Shown here: piece by piece, positions 10,880-22,391 of the stretch
How the letters are laid out: each line of letters begins with the position of its first letter
Position numbering within the stretch: the first letter of the stretch is position 1
NCBI GenBank assembly: GCA_951802195.1
Contig: OX637626.1
Location: 868,001 to 932,000, forward strand
Reading direction: 5' to 3'
DNA: 64,000 nucleotides
Source: Tausonia pullulans
Taxonomy: Eukaryota; Basidiomycota; Tremellomycetes; Cystofilobasidiales; Mrakiaceae
The notes under the pieces: model-generated
The model's input: the letters and a program-made list of their open reading frames with translations, nothing else
Databases searched by the model: none
What the model was told of the DNA's origin: nothing
Program-made: the position numbers and the translations under genes

Positions 10880-11952
10880 ATGTCCTCCGAGGGATTCACT
10901 ACCGCCACTCAGCCGCACCTGACCACTGAGGCCTCCTCCACCCAGCAGCGTGCCGCCGCCGCGAAAGCTCAGGCGAGCAATGCTGCCGCTGGCGTTCTCA
11001 ACCACCCCATTGTCGCATCGGCTCGGGACAGCATGAACGGACAGCTCTCCTACCTTGGTGAGTCGCCTATTCTCACAATGTCTAGCGTGCGGAGCGCTGT
11101 TTGACGCTGGCATCGTGTTCAGATAAGGAGCTCGGCAAGAACAAGGTACATCGTGGCTTTTTTTTTCTTCTTTAACTCCAGCTCGCATCGCTGCATCCTC
11201 ATTGATCTTCCTCTCTTGCAGTACGCTCGTGAGTTTGAGGCGAAGACCCAGGTCCCCAAGACCTACGGCTTCCTCGGGCTTGCCTTTGTTTTCTTCATCT
11301 CCAGTGAGTCCCATTCTTGGCGTTGTAGCTTGCACGTCATCTCTTCATACGCTGATCACCAGCTCGCGCTTCTCTTAAGTCTTCTTTAGTGAGCCTCTGT
11401 CTTTAAGGCTTGACGTGGGTTTCATTTTTGACCATAAATCTCTCCAGACATCTTCGGCCTCGCCCCCGCCGTTACCACCATCCTTGGTTTCGCCTACCCG
11501 GCCTACCTCTCGATGCAGGCTCTTGAGTCGCCCGGTGCCTCGGACGACAAGCAGTGGCTCACGTATTGGACTGTGTTTGCCGGTCTGACCACTCTTGAGT
11601 CGATCGCCCTCCCTCTCCTCGTCCGCTGTGGGTGTCAAACATTGTCTGCCTGCTACGACATGGGCTGACGACTATTGCCATTTTCCCAGACATTCCCTGG
11701 TACTTTTGCCTCAAGAGCGTCGGAATCGTCGCTCTCCAGCGCCCTAATGGAGCCATCCCTCTCTATGACAATGTTCTCCGCCCGGCGTTCTTCAAGAACA
11801 AGAAGGCCAACGTTCCCGTGGCTCAGCCTGCCACCTCCTACACCGTCCCGGTCTCTGACCGTGAGTCTTGTGCACTTCCTCTCTCAAGTCATGGCTAGGT
11901 GGTATGGCTGACAATCTAACTTGCCAATTTCACAGATGAGAAGGTCCTTTAA
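10880..11952 (+). CDS. YOP1: YOP1/REEP (TB2/DP1/HVA22) ER membrane-shaping protein
   Basis: The family bends and stabilises tubular endoplasmic reticulum through paired hydrophobic hairpins that interact with reticulons and the Sey1/atlastin GTPase. The spliced product (about 200 residues) shows a polar N-terminus, then KTYGFLGLAFVFFISNIFGL, ILGFAYPAYLSMQALESP, QWLTYWTVFAGLTTLESI and IPWYFCLKSVGIVALQ, followed by a basic, Pro/Val-rich cytosolic tail. The WLTYWTVF and YPAY blocks are diagnostic of TB2/DP1/HVA22. At least five introns are present, including ones after 11057 and 11145; the NIFGLAP junction comes from skipping a stop-containing stretch near 11310-11448. ATG 10880 lies in AACATG; stop TAA 11950-11952. 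Confidence 0.93.
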
Positions 11953-12445
11953 AGCGATGAGCCGTTGTCGGACCTCGCTACTCCTCCTGACGATTGCCAC
12001 GACCTTGACGTCGAGTTGCGCCTTCCTCTCGATCCTTAGTTCTAGTTTTTCACCCCTTTGATATACGTGGTTTCGCTCCTCTTACCATGGTTACCATACC
12101 TTTCGTTCGCTGTGAGAAAGCCAAGAAAGGATGATCTCGGCTCCGACGTTCCGGCCCTCGGCGTCGTGAAGACAGGCTCGGCGGGGCGCGTGCGGAGCAA
12201 CACGCGGTGACTTACTTAACCCCCTGTTGGTCCCCCACGAGTCTTTCCCTTCCAACCGCCGCCTCGACGCCTCGTATTCGCTCCGCTAACAGAAGACAAG
12301 ATCGCCTTGGCCTCTGCCCAAGTCCACTTCGTCCTCTGATCTTTCTCGGGTCGTTCCATTGCATCTCCATCTCGAACTTCCTGGACCACCACCCTCTCGT
12401 TCCCTCGCACCTCGTCCCTCTTCGCTGCTCCTGAGACAGACCGCC
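11953..12445. other. Intergenic, YOP1 3' region and PL14 promoter
   Basis: No gene is supported. The minus-strand open frames here are shadows. The last 100 bases before 12446 are CT-rich as in other leaders of the window. Confidence 0.5.
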
Positions 12446-14166
12446 ATGCTCCCCAAAGCTCTCCTCCTCCTCCTTTGCACAGCCAGTGCTATCACGGCCG
12501 CAACGACAACGACACTCGCCTCGACGCCCTCTGGTCTCGTCTCCCAGTTCTCGCTCGACCAGTCTGGCTCGCTCCCGGCGCCTCCGTCGGCGCTCGAGAA
12601 TGTGGCGGCAGTCAAGTACATGACCTCGTCGTGGAGCTTGAATGGAGGCAAGGTACATGGAAAACTTCTTGGTGCCTTCTCAGGAATTGGATCGATCGAG
12701 AGTTCGGGATGGCCAAGCAGTACATCAGTTACCCAAGGAGGAACGCCCTGCTCGCGGAGGGAGGCAGCTGACGACGCCGGTCGATGAACTAAATCGGACC
12801 GGGGGCGTGTGCTTCCATGTACTTCGACCAAGACCCTACTTGAATAGAAGTGCTTGGGACCAGCATCTATAGAAGTCAAATCTTGCGACATTACTAGCAG
12901 CTGACAGGTCGTTCTCTTCTTGCTTTGCTCCCCGCCCCACGCGTGCCATCATGCCGCTTCCGATCTCCATCCAGCTCCAAGCCGGCAAGGCCAACATCGA
13001 GTTCGTCGACGACCCGTTTGACGTGTCTTCGAGTGCAACGCCCGTCCTTCGGGTCGCGTACGACAAGGGCTCCTACGGAGGCAGTACTGGCGCCCAGTTC
13101 CTCGTGCGTCCTAACGGGGGGTGGGGGTCGATCGGGGTTGAGATTGCCCTTGGCGTCGGCGATAGGAGTCTGGCCTGGCTGGCGTGTTGACATTTGAGAT
13201 TCTTCAGAGTGAGCCCATCAACAACGGGTCGGACAGCGGGTCAATGCTGCTTTCGTACGATGTAAGTCTCGGCGAGCGAGTCCTCGCCAAATTTGTCTTT
13301 TGCTGGCCTGATCAGGCCTTGACGTTGGCTGGTATCTAGCTCGCTTTCTCGCCCAACTTTGTCTGGAATAAAGGCGGCAAGATCCCCGGTTTGCGAGGCG
13401 GACCGGACGCCAAGGGATGTTCTGGTGGCGAGGAGAGTGGTGTCGGGACCACCTGCTTCTCCACAAGGCTGATGTGGCGCGCTTCGGGTCAGGGCGAGAG
13501 TCAGTCGGTTTATCTGTCTTTGCCCGCTTGCTCGCTGCTGACTTCAGAATTTTCTCTTCCCCTTCAACTCAGTCTACGCCTACATCCCGATGTCAAGCGA
13601 TGCCTGCAAGGCGACCGACGTGGTATGCAACTCGGACTACGGCATCTCGCTCTCCCGCGGCAAGTTCACCCTCAAGTCCGGAGTCTGGCAGAAGATCTCC
13701 CTCTTTGTCCAGCTCAACAGCCCCTCGAACGTTGCCGTGCGTCCCATCCCTCGACTCCATCCTACGTTCCCTTCCTGGGCTGACCCCCCTTGTTCCCCAC
13801 GCCTGCCCAAAGAACGGCCGCGTCCTCCTCTTCCTGAACGACACCCTCGTTCTCTCGCACACCAACCTCCAACTTCGCTCCTCGGATTCGATCGCCTCCG
13901 TTTCAGGCCTCTGGTTCTCGACCTTTTTCGGCGGATCCGACGCCACTTGGGCCTCGCCCTCGAACCAGTCAAGCTACTACCGCAACTTTCAGATCCAGGC
14001 TGGAGCGGCGGTCAGCGATGGACCGGGGAACACGGTGTCCTCGTCCAATTCGTCATCGGCATCGACGTCAAAGAGCGCGGCGGACCTGATTAAGGGGAGC
14101 GCTGGGCTCGTGAGAGGCGCAGTGGCGTCAGCAATGGTGGCGGTGCTGATGGGTCTGCTCCTCTGA
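12446..14166 (+). CDS. Polysaccharide lyase family 14-like secreted protein, probably GPI-anchored
   Basis: PL14 enzymes cleave uronic-acid polysaccharides (alginate, glucuronan) by beta-elimination; fungal members act at or outside the cell wall. The product begins with a signal peptide (MLPKALLLLLCTASAITA). Exon 1 (12446-12652) ends in SWSLNGGK and joins exon 2 at 12975 (LQAGKANIEFVDDPF), giving the W-S-L-x-x-G-K-L-Q-x-G block typical of this family. Later blocks are PVLRVAYDKGSYGG, FVWNKGGKIPGLRGG and GLWFSTFFGGSD. The C-terminus is a Ser/Thr-rich spacer followed by a short hydrophobic tail (AVASAMVAVLMGLLL), the usual signal for a GPI anchor. The first intron, about 322 nt, is much longer than others here. 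Stop TGA 14164-14166. Substrate cannot be read from the sequence. Confidence 0.85.
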
Positions 14167-14505
14167 GAGGGAAGGAGAAAGGGCGGGAGGGATTTCTTCG
14201 CCATTTATAGTGCCTCTCTATTCGGGGCGCCCTGTTTCCAGCCTATTTTCTTTCATCGGTTTATTCTAATGATCATGAGTGTATCTCCACAACGCTTGTG
14301 GCCTAAGTAGTCGGAAAGCACATCTGCAGAGCTGACGAGAAGAGGAGACCCAGTTGGTCTAGGGTAGCGGGGGGAAGACGAAGCAAACAGGCCCATGAAC
14401 AGCATGCTTATGAGAAACGAGGGACGGAATGGGTACGGTGATTGAGAAACAACTAGGAGCGCAACGAAGAACAGAGACAGGAAAGGCAGCAAGTTAGCAA
14501 GCAAG
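14167..14505. other. Convergent intergenic gap, PL14 / MOB1
   Basis: Both flanking genes end here. Nothing else is seen apart from AT-richer stretches that may carry the two 3' ends. Confidence 0.5.
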
Positions 14506-15894
14506 CTACCTGACCTCGGTCAGGATTGCATTGTTGAACTCTTCGAGAGGCTGGAGCTCGCGCTTGTCGACGAGATTGAACTCAGTGACAAAGAGGAGGA
14601 AGTGGCGGTAGTTGGTGTTGAGATGGGCTATTGACTCGGGCAGGGGCATGGTCAGCGGCAGCAGGGAGGAGCGTCCGAAAGCAGACAACGCACCCTCAAT
14701 TCCGAGCGCGCAGATCTGGTCAAAGTGAGAGGCGTAAATGTGGCCATAGATTCGGAAGAGTCGGCGAAGAACAGTCTTGCACGTCGCTCGGAAGTCCTTC
14801 GGGAAAGGAGCGCCTGTCGAGTGGATAAACACGGTGAGTCGGTTTTATTGTCTTGCCACCGGTACGGCAGGACAGGTACCGCAGCCAGCTCACCAATCCT
14901 CGAAGGAAAGACCTCTTCGTCGTCGAGCAGACCCTGGATCCATGTCATCAGAGCATCGACGTATTCCGGAGCCGAGAGCGCCGTCGGCTTCTTGAACCTG
15001 GAGCCATCCTCAAAGAGGAACTCGAATCTGACGTGGAATAGAGCTGCGTCAGCATCACCCGAGCGAACAGTCGATAGGGGAGGCTTACTTTGGGCCGGCT
15101 GACATGATCTCGCACTGCGACCGCAAAGGAGGACGCCGACAAGGGCGCAAGGCAGGGGTGTTAGATCGAGATGACGCGAGGTCCGTGAGCGAGCGGGGGG
15201 CAACGCGACCGCGTGAGGGGACCGAGGCCTTGAACATACTGTGGACGGCGTGCAAAATTCGGTGATGGTGCCGTAGAGCATGTTGACATGGTTAAAGAAG
15301 TCGACGACTGCGAGGGGCGGGCAGTAGACAGAGAGCCGGGCGAATAGGCGAGGAGACGTGGGCAAGCGAAAGAAAGCAACATGCCGACCCGTCAGTACGC
15401 GTCTCGGTGTAATCTGCCTCTACTCGTCAAGTCCCTCGTCTCTCGCGGTAACAAACGACTTCACACTCACCATGGACGGCGATCCATTCATTTTCATCCT
15501 CTCCCTCAGGCAGTACGACGGCCGCTCGCAGGTTGCCCGACCCCTGTGTTCGACGAGAAGGTGAGGAGGCCGGCGTGCAAGACGCGATCAGCCCATGGCG
15601 CTCTTTCGCCTTATAGCCCGTTGCCATTTTCATGAACTCACAAGGGTGCTCTCAGCGAACTTCTTCAGCTGGTACTGCTTCGTACCCGTGGGAGCCTGCT
15701 TCGGCTTGAAAGCTGGACGCGGCGAGAGGAAAGCGGGCGACGGCCGTAAGCGGACAGACCGCGCGCACGGGGTCAGGCTCTCGGATATGCACGCACTGCG
15801 TGTCCGGTTGGACCTGGGGGAGTGAGAACCAGTCAGAACTGGCTGTAGACAACAAGAGATTGCGTAGAGCTCACAGGTTGAAGATGGAGGACAT
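14506..15894 (-). CDS. MOB1: MOB1 kinase activator
   Basis: MOB1 binds and activates NDR/LATS-type kinases (Dbf2, Cbk1) in the mitotic exit network and the related morphogenesis pathway. The spliced product (about 215 residues) runs from MSSIFNL through QYQLKKFAEST, NLRAAVVLPEGEDENEWIA, VDFFNHVNMLYGTITEFC, FEFLFEDGSRFKKPTALSAP, PFPKDFRATCKTVLRRLFRI and NYRHFLLFVTEFNLVDKREL. Zinc ligands are visible: C-x4-C as CTPSTC and H-x4-H as HIYASH. Seven or so introns are present, many at family-conserved positions. Start ATG at 15894 (minus) encodes the classic MSSIFNL; stop TAG at 14506-14508. The length and near-complete conservation make this a functional orthologue. It is divergent from the tRNase Z gene. 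Confidence 0.97.
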
Positions 15895-16287
15895 GGCAAA
15901 TGGTCAAGGTGTTGGTTGGGAGTCAGCCGGCTCGTGACGCGAGGCGGGTGGAGGAGCGACGCGCTTGCCGCGCGTCGTTTCAAGCTCAACGACGGAGTCG
16001 CCCCAAAACCACCACACCATCTGAATTATTGACTGGAAATCTGCTTCAGGGACAACGGCGTCGCTTGGACGTCAATCCGCCGTCAATTTCCATTGAGCTG
16101 TCGGTCCATTACGCGCCCTTCATCGAGCCAATCCCTCTCCGCTTGCGTTTTCTCATTAGACCGTTGGCCGTTCTCTTGTTATAGCTGTACGTACTGAGAA
16201 AGCTCAGGGCTCTTTATAGCTTTTCATTGTCCAAGCTGATGTCCTCTGTGACTCCTCGCCTGTCCGTGACTCAAAGTGTCATTCGCA
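15895..16287. promoter_or_regulatory. Divergent promoter region, MOB1 and tRNase Z
   Basis: This 393-bp gap separates the start codons of two oppositely directed genes, so it must hold both promoters. No specific binding site can be assigned by eye. Confidence 0.5.
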
Positions 16288-17913
16288 ATGCCTGTACGTT
16301 CGCAGTTCTCACTTCCGAACGATGAATGCCACGTTGACCTAAGTCCCCTTTCCACAGCAAGCCCCTGTCGCCCTCACTATGCTCGGCACGTCTTCCGGTG
16401 GAGGACCTTCCAGGATGCGTAACTGCTCGGCGTACGCTGTGACCCACCAGGGACGTTCTCTTCGTGCGTGCCTACGCGTGCAGACCAGCTGCGGATGGTC
16501 ACACCAGCAGATCTGACTGTCAGCTTTCAATATCCCAGTCTTTGACTGTGCTGAAGGCACTTACCGGCAGTTGCTCGCTTTCGAGTTCAAGAAGCCCTCG
16601 GCGATCGACACCGTCCTCATCTCCCACATCCATGCCGACCACGTCCTTGGCCTTGCACCCTTCATCGGCTGCCTCCTTACAGGCGTTCAAAACACGCCTG
16701 AGAAGATAGAGAGTCTCCGCGCGAGAGGTCCAGGATACCCGAAGGTGGGGTGTCCCTGGGCAAGCTCGCTTTCCTCCCTGTCATCTAAGCATGCCATCAC
16801 TCCCTTCCCTTCAGCCTAAGCTTCAGATCATTGGACCCAAGGGCCTTCGCCAGCTCCTTCGGTCAATCCTGACCCTTTGTGGCACCGAGCTCGGAGCGAC
16901 GTACGTTGTACACGAGCTTCTTCTTCCAGGAGAGCTCCCCACACCCTCGTCGCCTGAGGATTGCCACCTCAACGAGGTACCTGGAAGGGATGTGTTCCTA
17001 GATGCTGGAGGAGAGCCCTTCTGGCGAGACGTTTTGAACGAGGCGGGAAACCAAAACGGATGGGTTGTCGACGCAGGGGTCATCCCTCACAGAGGTGAGC
17101 CATGCAAGCGCTTCCGCACCAGTCCCTCTGTCAATTACGATATGCTGACTTGCAATCGCCCTGTTCTGGTCAGTAACGTCCATTGGCTACACCATACGTT
17201 TCCCATCCACACCCAACAAGATCCCGCCTCACTACCTCTCAACCCTCAAAGCGCACGGATTCCCGCCCTCGATCCTTGGCCGCTTGCTCAAGCCCCCCTA
17301 TGAGTCCATCGTCCTCCCAGCTTTCGAGGGTCACGCCGAAAGTGTGCTTGAGCACCCTGGTTTCACTGAGGGCTTCAAGCTTGCGCTTCTGGGAGACACA
17401 TCGAGTGGCGTGGACATATCTGACCTATGCATGGACGCCGATCTGTGTGTACCACCCTCTCATCTTGCTAATCGCCAGCGCTAACAGGACTTTCTCTCTG
17501 CCACCAGACTCGTCCATGAGTGTACCCACGCATTCACGCCTACGACGTCCCGCCCAGGTGACACCCACGAATCCATCCGAGCGAAGGCCCTCCAGCGGGG
17601 TCATTCGACGCCCGAGATTGCAGGGGATTTCGCAAGACGTGTCCGGGCGAAGCACATTGTCCTCAACGTGAGTCGTCATCGCCTTGTCTCGCCTCGTCCG
17701 CTGACCCCTGTCTTGCAGCATTTCTCCACCATGTTCATCCGACCGGCCGAGTTCGAGTCCATTGCCGAGCAAACACGCACAGCGTGGGGCGTGGCTGGAG
17801 AGAGCGAGGGCAAAGTCGTCTGCGCCGACGACGGGATGATGCTCATTCTACAGGCGAGCAAGGAGGAGGTTGGCAGGGTGGGGCTGACAGTTCATCCGCC
17901 GCCAGCGGCTTGA
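16288..17913 (+). CDS. Ribonuclease Z, short form (tRNase Z, metallo-beta-lactamase fold)
   Basis: tRNase Z removes the 3' trailer from pre-tRNAs. The product, about 430 residues, opens with MP (tiny first exon at 16288) joined to QAPVALTMLGTSSGGGPSRM. The metal-binding motif is HIHADH (in SHIHADHVLGL); later motifs are LLGDTSSGVD, LVHECTHAF (restored by an intron after 17443) and HIVLNHFSTMF. Only one MBL domain is present and there is no N-terminal inactive half, so it is the short ELAC1-like type. S. cerevisiae and S. pombe are known for the long form only, so a long paralogue elsewhere in this genome would be expected. Location could be cytosol, nucleus or mitochondrion; no clear presequence is seen. 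Stop TGA 17911-17913. It ends 166 bp from the convergent ABC transporter gene. Confidence 0.92.
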
Positions 17914-18079
17914 TGTATGGATGGCATCGAGAAAAGGATAGCAATAGCATGAGTATCTCGCAAAGTGGGAGGTTGTTGTTGGTACAAAGGTTGCATGCCA
18001 GTCAAGCCGCCGTGGCAACTGGTTTCGGCTTCGCACCAACACCCAGTTCGGTCTGTAGGAGGACGGGCGGGACCATCAG

Positions 18080-21000
18080 CTACCACTGAAAGGGGGTTTG
18101 GAAAGTCACAGACCCACCTTGATCGTCTCAAGACGCTGAAAAAGAAAAGGATGGTCCATCAGCCAAACCACTTTTCTTTGAAAAGCCAATGAGAGGACTC
18201 ACCTCGTGCCAGGCATTGACGTCCTTGAGGCTCTCTTCGATCTGCCGAATTTCGGCCTCGAGTCCTTGCTCTTCCTCCTCGGTGCCGAGGCGGCTGATCT
18301 CCCACTGCTTCGCGTGGTCGCCCGTAAGCCGGAGGTGGGTGGTGTGATACTGAGGGAGTGCGAGCATAGTTTAGCGTTCGTCTAATCGCCTGAGATGAAG
18401 TCGGCACACCTTCATTAGAGACGGGCGGTGGCTGGGATAGGTTATCAAGTAGAAAGTCAGCAGTAAGACAGACATCCAATGCGAGACAAGATACTCACGA
18501 GATAGTCATGAGCGTCACACCCAAGTCCTTGAGACCCTGGTACATAAGCCCCTCAACGTCCGTCGAGACGGCCGACGTGCAATCGTCGAGGACCGCAAAC
18601 TTGGGGCTGTGGTAAAAGACGCGAGCCATGCCCATCCGCTGCTTCTCGCCGCCGGAAAGGACATCCTTCCACTCTTTGCGGGTCTCCCAGCCGCCCTCAC
18701 GGGATGGGAGGTAGGCGAGGTGGACCTGCCCGAGGATTCTCTGCGATGTAAAATAGCCCAAATGAGTGTGAGTGCACCCGTTGAGCTTGTACAACGCAAC
18801 GAAGACATACCATGAGTTCGGCGTCGGTGCGGCCGGCGGCCTTCATCTGGGAGTATGAGTGGGGGTAGATGACTTGGTCTCTGCATGATCGAAGAGACCG
18901 TCAGCAATAGTACGATCAAACCGTCACACCGAAGGAAGACTCACCTGAGTGATCCGAGCGAGAGGTAGGGGCGCTGAGGCAGGAAGAAGATCTCGTTCTT
19001 GGCCGGGCGGGTGAGCGAGCCTGACCAGACAGGCCAGAGCCTGGCGAGGATCCTAGCGATGCTGCTCTTGCCGACTCCATTGGGGCCTGCGGTAGAAGCG
19101 CACGTCGTCAGCTCAGCGACAAAGCTACAGAACTCAAGGGCGTCGCGCACCAGTGATGAGGATGTGGTCTCCAGGCTGATGAGAAGAAGTATACAGGTCA
19201 GCTCATCGTCAGCCGACTCAGACCAGACGATGACAGCTCGATTTACCTCAACGACAAGGTCGAGACTCTTGATGAGCTCTTCACCCCCGCGCTGGGCACC
19301 GGCAGCACCTCCAGCAGGAACGACGACGGGGACGCCTAGGAATTCGATTCGGTTGATGCCCTCGTAAACCTTACCGGCGACGCGCGACATGTCGTAGAAC
19401 GGCGCGTCGGGCGCGAGCGACTCCGGGCGCTCATTGATGGGGTACGACTCGTTATTGAGAGCATGGAGACTAGACAGAAGCGAGTAAACCCTGCCCGTGT
19501 ATCCTGAGAGCTCGGCAACGTCCTTGTAAGACAACATGAGCCTTCCTCCAGCGTCGGCGAGCGAGATAAGGAGTCGGCGGTTGGAAATGTAGCCCTCGGT
19601 CCGGTGGGCGACCTGGACATCCTCCTCATCACCTGTGACGATGTCCGAGACTGACTTGATCGGCTTCCGCTTGAGAAAAACTGTGTGAAAAACAGCTGAT
19701 CAGCGACGAGCGATCGGCCTGGAAAAAGGTAGTTGAATACTTACTTGGAATGCTCATGAGAGAGTATCCGGCGGCGCTCCAAACTGCGAGATGAAGGAGC
19801 AGAGTCAGCAAGGGCTGGTAAGAAAAAGCGACGCCCAAGTTCGGACGAACGGTACTTGATGACACTGCAGGATATGTCGATATCAGTCGGCGTTATTAAT
19901 CAGAGAGATCGATCCACTTACAAGTCCTCCGTCATGGTATACGCGATACGGATCTTGTAAATGGACTCGCAGTGTTGGACGAGCTTGAGGTAAGCCTTCC
20001 AGAGTATGCCCTTCTCGCGCAGTCCTCCCTGATAGAAGCTGCAAGGTCACGACAATGTCAGCCGAAGGATTTCTTCCATCCAAGGGGACGCTTACTGACG
20101 CAATTTCCTCTGCCTCCCGGCCCACACGTCCGACTCCGGCACGGTATTCGCCCTCGAGCCTCGCCTGAATGGCGGCGAGCTTGCCGAACGCAGGCGTGAC
20201 GGACCGGAGTACGTAGGCGGTGAAGAAGTAGTTGGCGAAGAGGCCAACAGTGCCATAGGGACCCAATGAGGTCGACAGCTGGGCAGTGAAGATGACAAGG
20301 TCAAGCACGGGCTTGCAGACGTTGCCTGACGCAGAAGAAGGTATGGCGTCAAAACGCTCAGATCATGGTCCGCAATCGAGCTGATCTCGGCTCACCATAG
20401 AGAGCGGAGAGGGTGTCACAAAATTTGGCGATGTCGCTGTTATGATAAAACCAATGTCAGTCCCTCAAACATGGCTTGAATTGTGCATAAAGAATTTGAA
20501 ACAGACGTCGTGATGAACTGATCGGCTCCACCTCCGCCGGCTCCTCCAGTGCCGCTTTTCCCACTCGCAGCGAGGGCGGTAGCCTCCTCGGATGTCAGCT
20601 TCTTCTCGGCAGAGACGCCGAGGCCGAGATTGAGTTTGTAGAAGTTGCGCTTCTCGCTGAGGTAGAGATCATGCGAGTACCGCGTGAGGCGCGTCCGGAA
20701 GGCCCTGGATGTTGGTGGCGTCATGCTTGTTAGTCGTTGAGCTCAAGAGAGAAGAGGAAAAACGGACAGAGCAAGCTTGGACTGAAGGTAGTGGACTGCA
20801 AGAGAAGGATGAATCAATCCCGGTTTAGCGGCGAACCACAAATGTCTATGAGACCGTACTCATGGCATTTGTGTCTGACATGCAAGAAGCCTGTCAGCTG
20901 TGCACTTCTATGCGAAGACACACTCCACTCACACGTCGAAGGTAGGGCGAGGAGGAACCAAAGACCGATGCCCCTCGCGAAGCCCTTTTTGTTCGCCGAG

Positions 21001-21835
21001 ATGAGATCTCGCACGATGCGACCATCGAGGCGCGCGACAACGACGCTGAGGATTGTCCTCTGAACGAGGAACAGCGAGTGGAGAATGATCATGAGGGTTT
21101 CGCGACAGCGCCATCTTGAAAAGGGGGCGACAGGATGGAATGGGAGTATCAGAGGATGAGCGCGTGAGCTTGTCTGCGGCTTCGACCTTTCTGTATAAAC
21201 CCGTCCAACCTATTTTCTCACCTTGGGATGATGATCGTAAGGATCGCCCGGAGCTGGCGGAGGAAGGACTTGTTGACGCCGAGCTTTTCGCCCGGAGGTA
21301 TCGGAGGGAACATTTTCGAGTGCTTCGCGAACGTCGAGTCCGGTATCGTTCGAATGTTGACCTGAGGGAGCAAGGCATCATGTATCAGCGACTTTGAGAA
21401 AGCTTGGAGAGAAGAATATATAGGCAACTCGCCTTGGACACGCGGCCTCGAAAGGGGACGAGTAGGGTCCGGCTCTGGCCGTCGCGGCTTGGCACGAACT
21501 GCAAGACATGACCCCGCACCACGCACGACTTCAACACCAGCTCGATGGCAATTGTCTCGTTTAGCCCTGGAAAAACAACTTACGAGATCGGCCGACTCCT
21601 TCTCAAACTGAGGCGTCGTCAGAGGCGTCATATTGCGGAGTCGGTGCCGCTCCCTCCGCCTCTCAGCACTCTCCTGCCAAGGCAGGTTGAGCTCAAGCGA
21701 CGCCCGCCGGACAATTGCGAGTGAGAGGAAAAGGAACAGGATTGCCTGCTTTTGCCTGTATGGATCGGCCGTAAGGAGGTGGACCGGGACCTTGGACGAG
21801 AGAAGCCCAACGAGTTCGGCCGTGGGCGAGCTCAT
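18080..21835 (-). CDS. Peroxisomal ABCD-family half-transporter (PXA/ALDP-like)
   Basis: ABCD half-transporters import very-long- and long-chain acyl-CoAs into peroxisomes as dimers (Pxa1-Pxa2 in yeast, ALDP in humans). The product, about 890 residues, begins [12 protein letters not shown], has the ABC_membrane_2 domain ([34 protein letters not shown], the motif around [19 protein letters not shown]) and one NBD with Walker [11 protein letters not shown]-loop [14 protein letters not shown], signature [13 protein letters not shown], Walker [13 protein letters not shown] and H-loop ISHRPSL. The usual catalytic Glu after Walker B (LDE) is Asp here (LDD). A Gly-rich insert lies before DQFITT. The last junctions are inferred: exons after WHE add RLETIKW and a stop at 18080-18082; an unspliced reading would end near 18128. 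ATG 21835 is the first ATG in the frame. More than a dozen introns. Confidence 0.93.
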
Positions 21836-22019
21836 CGTGAGCGGTTGGCGGGAGCGGGGAACGCCGGCGATGGTCGACAATTGAAGGCGAGGGAGGGGTC
21901 CCTTGAGGTGCGATGTATGATATGGGAGCCCGAGATCCCCTGCCCGTACGATGATGATGGTGGTGGTTGGACGACAAGGGAGGCAGCTAGTCCAGGCGAT
22001 GGGCCATTCTCCCCTGCTT

Positions 22020-22035
22020 CCCCCCCCCCCCCCCC
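22020..22035 (+). repeat. Poly-C tract (C16)
   Basis: Sixteen consecutive C followed by GCCGCC. It lies about 190 bp upstream of the ABCD start codon, so on the coding strand of that gene it is a G16 run in the promoter or leader. Homopolymers of this length are error-prone in assembly. Confidence 0.85.
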
Positions 22036-22391
22036 GCCGCCTCGGCTCGGGGTCTCACCGGTCTTGCCGGTGGGAGCGAAGCACGCGCATTCTCGCCTCG
22101 ACGTAATCTCTCCATTCCTATCATCCATTACAGAATGGAATGGTCAGGTTCTGCCTACTGTTACTCGTTGTTATCGACCGTGGAAGCCTATGCTAGAATA
22201 GTGACGAGCTGTTCTCCGGGGATGACTGATCCACGCGCGCGGGAACGGTGTCAATAGGAATCCGGCCAGCTGGCAAGGGTTCAAGGGGACTCCTGATGCC
22301 TGAAAGAATGGTATTACATGAGCGCCGAAGATTTGTGATGGAATGACAGAGGTTCCATCTTCGGAACTGCTGCGCAAACAGAGAGAGGGAA

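Noticed and set aside
12286-12891. 201-codon minus-strand open frame
   Set aside because: Antisense to the promoter, exon 1 and intron of the PL14 gene, with no recognisable family.
15900-16184. 94-codon plus frame upstream of tRNase Z
   Set aside because: Falls in the divergent promoter, has no conserved pattern and would crowd both start sites.
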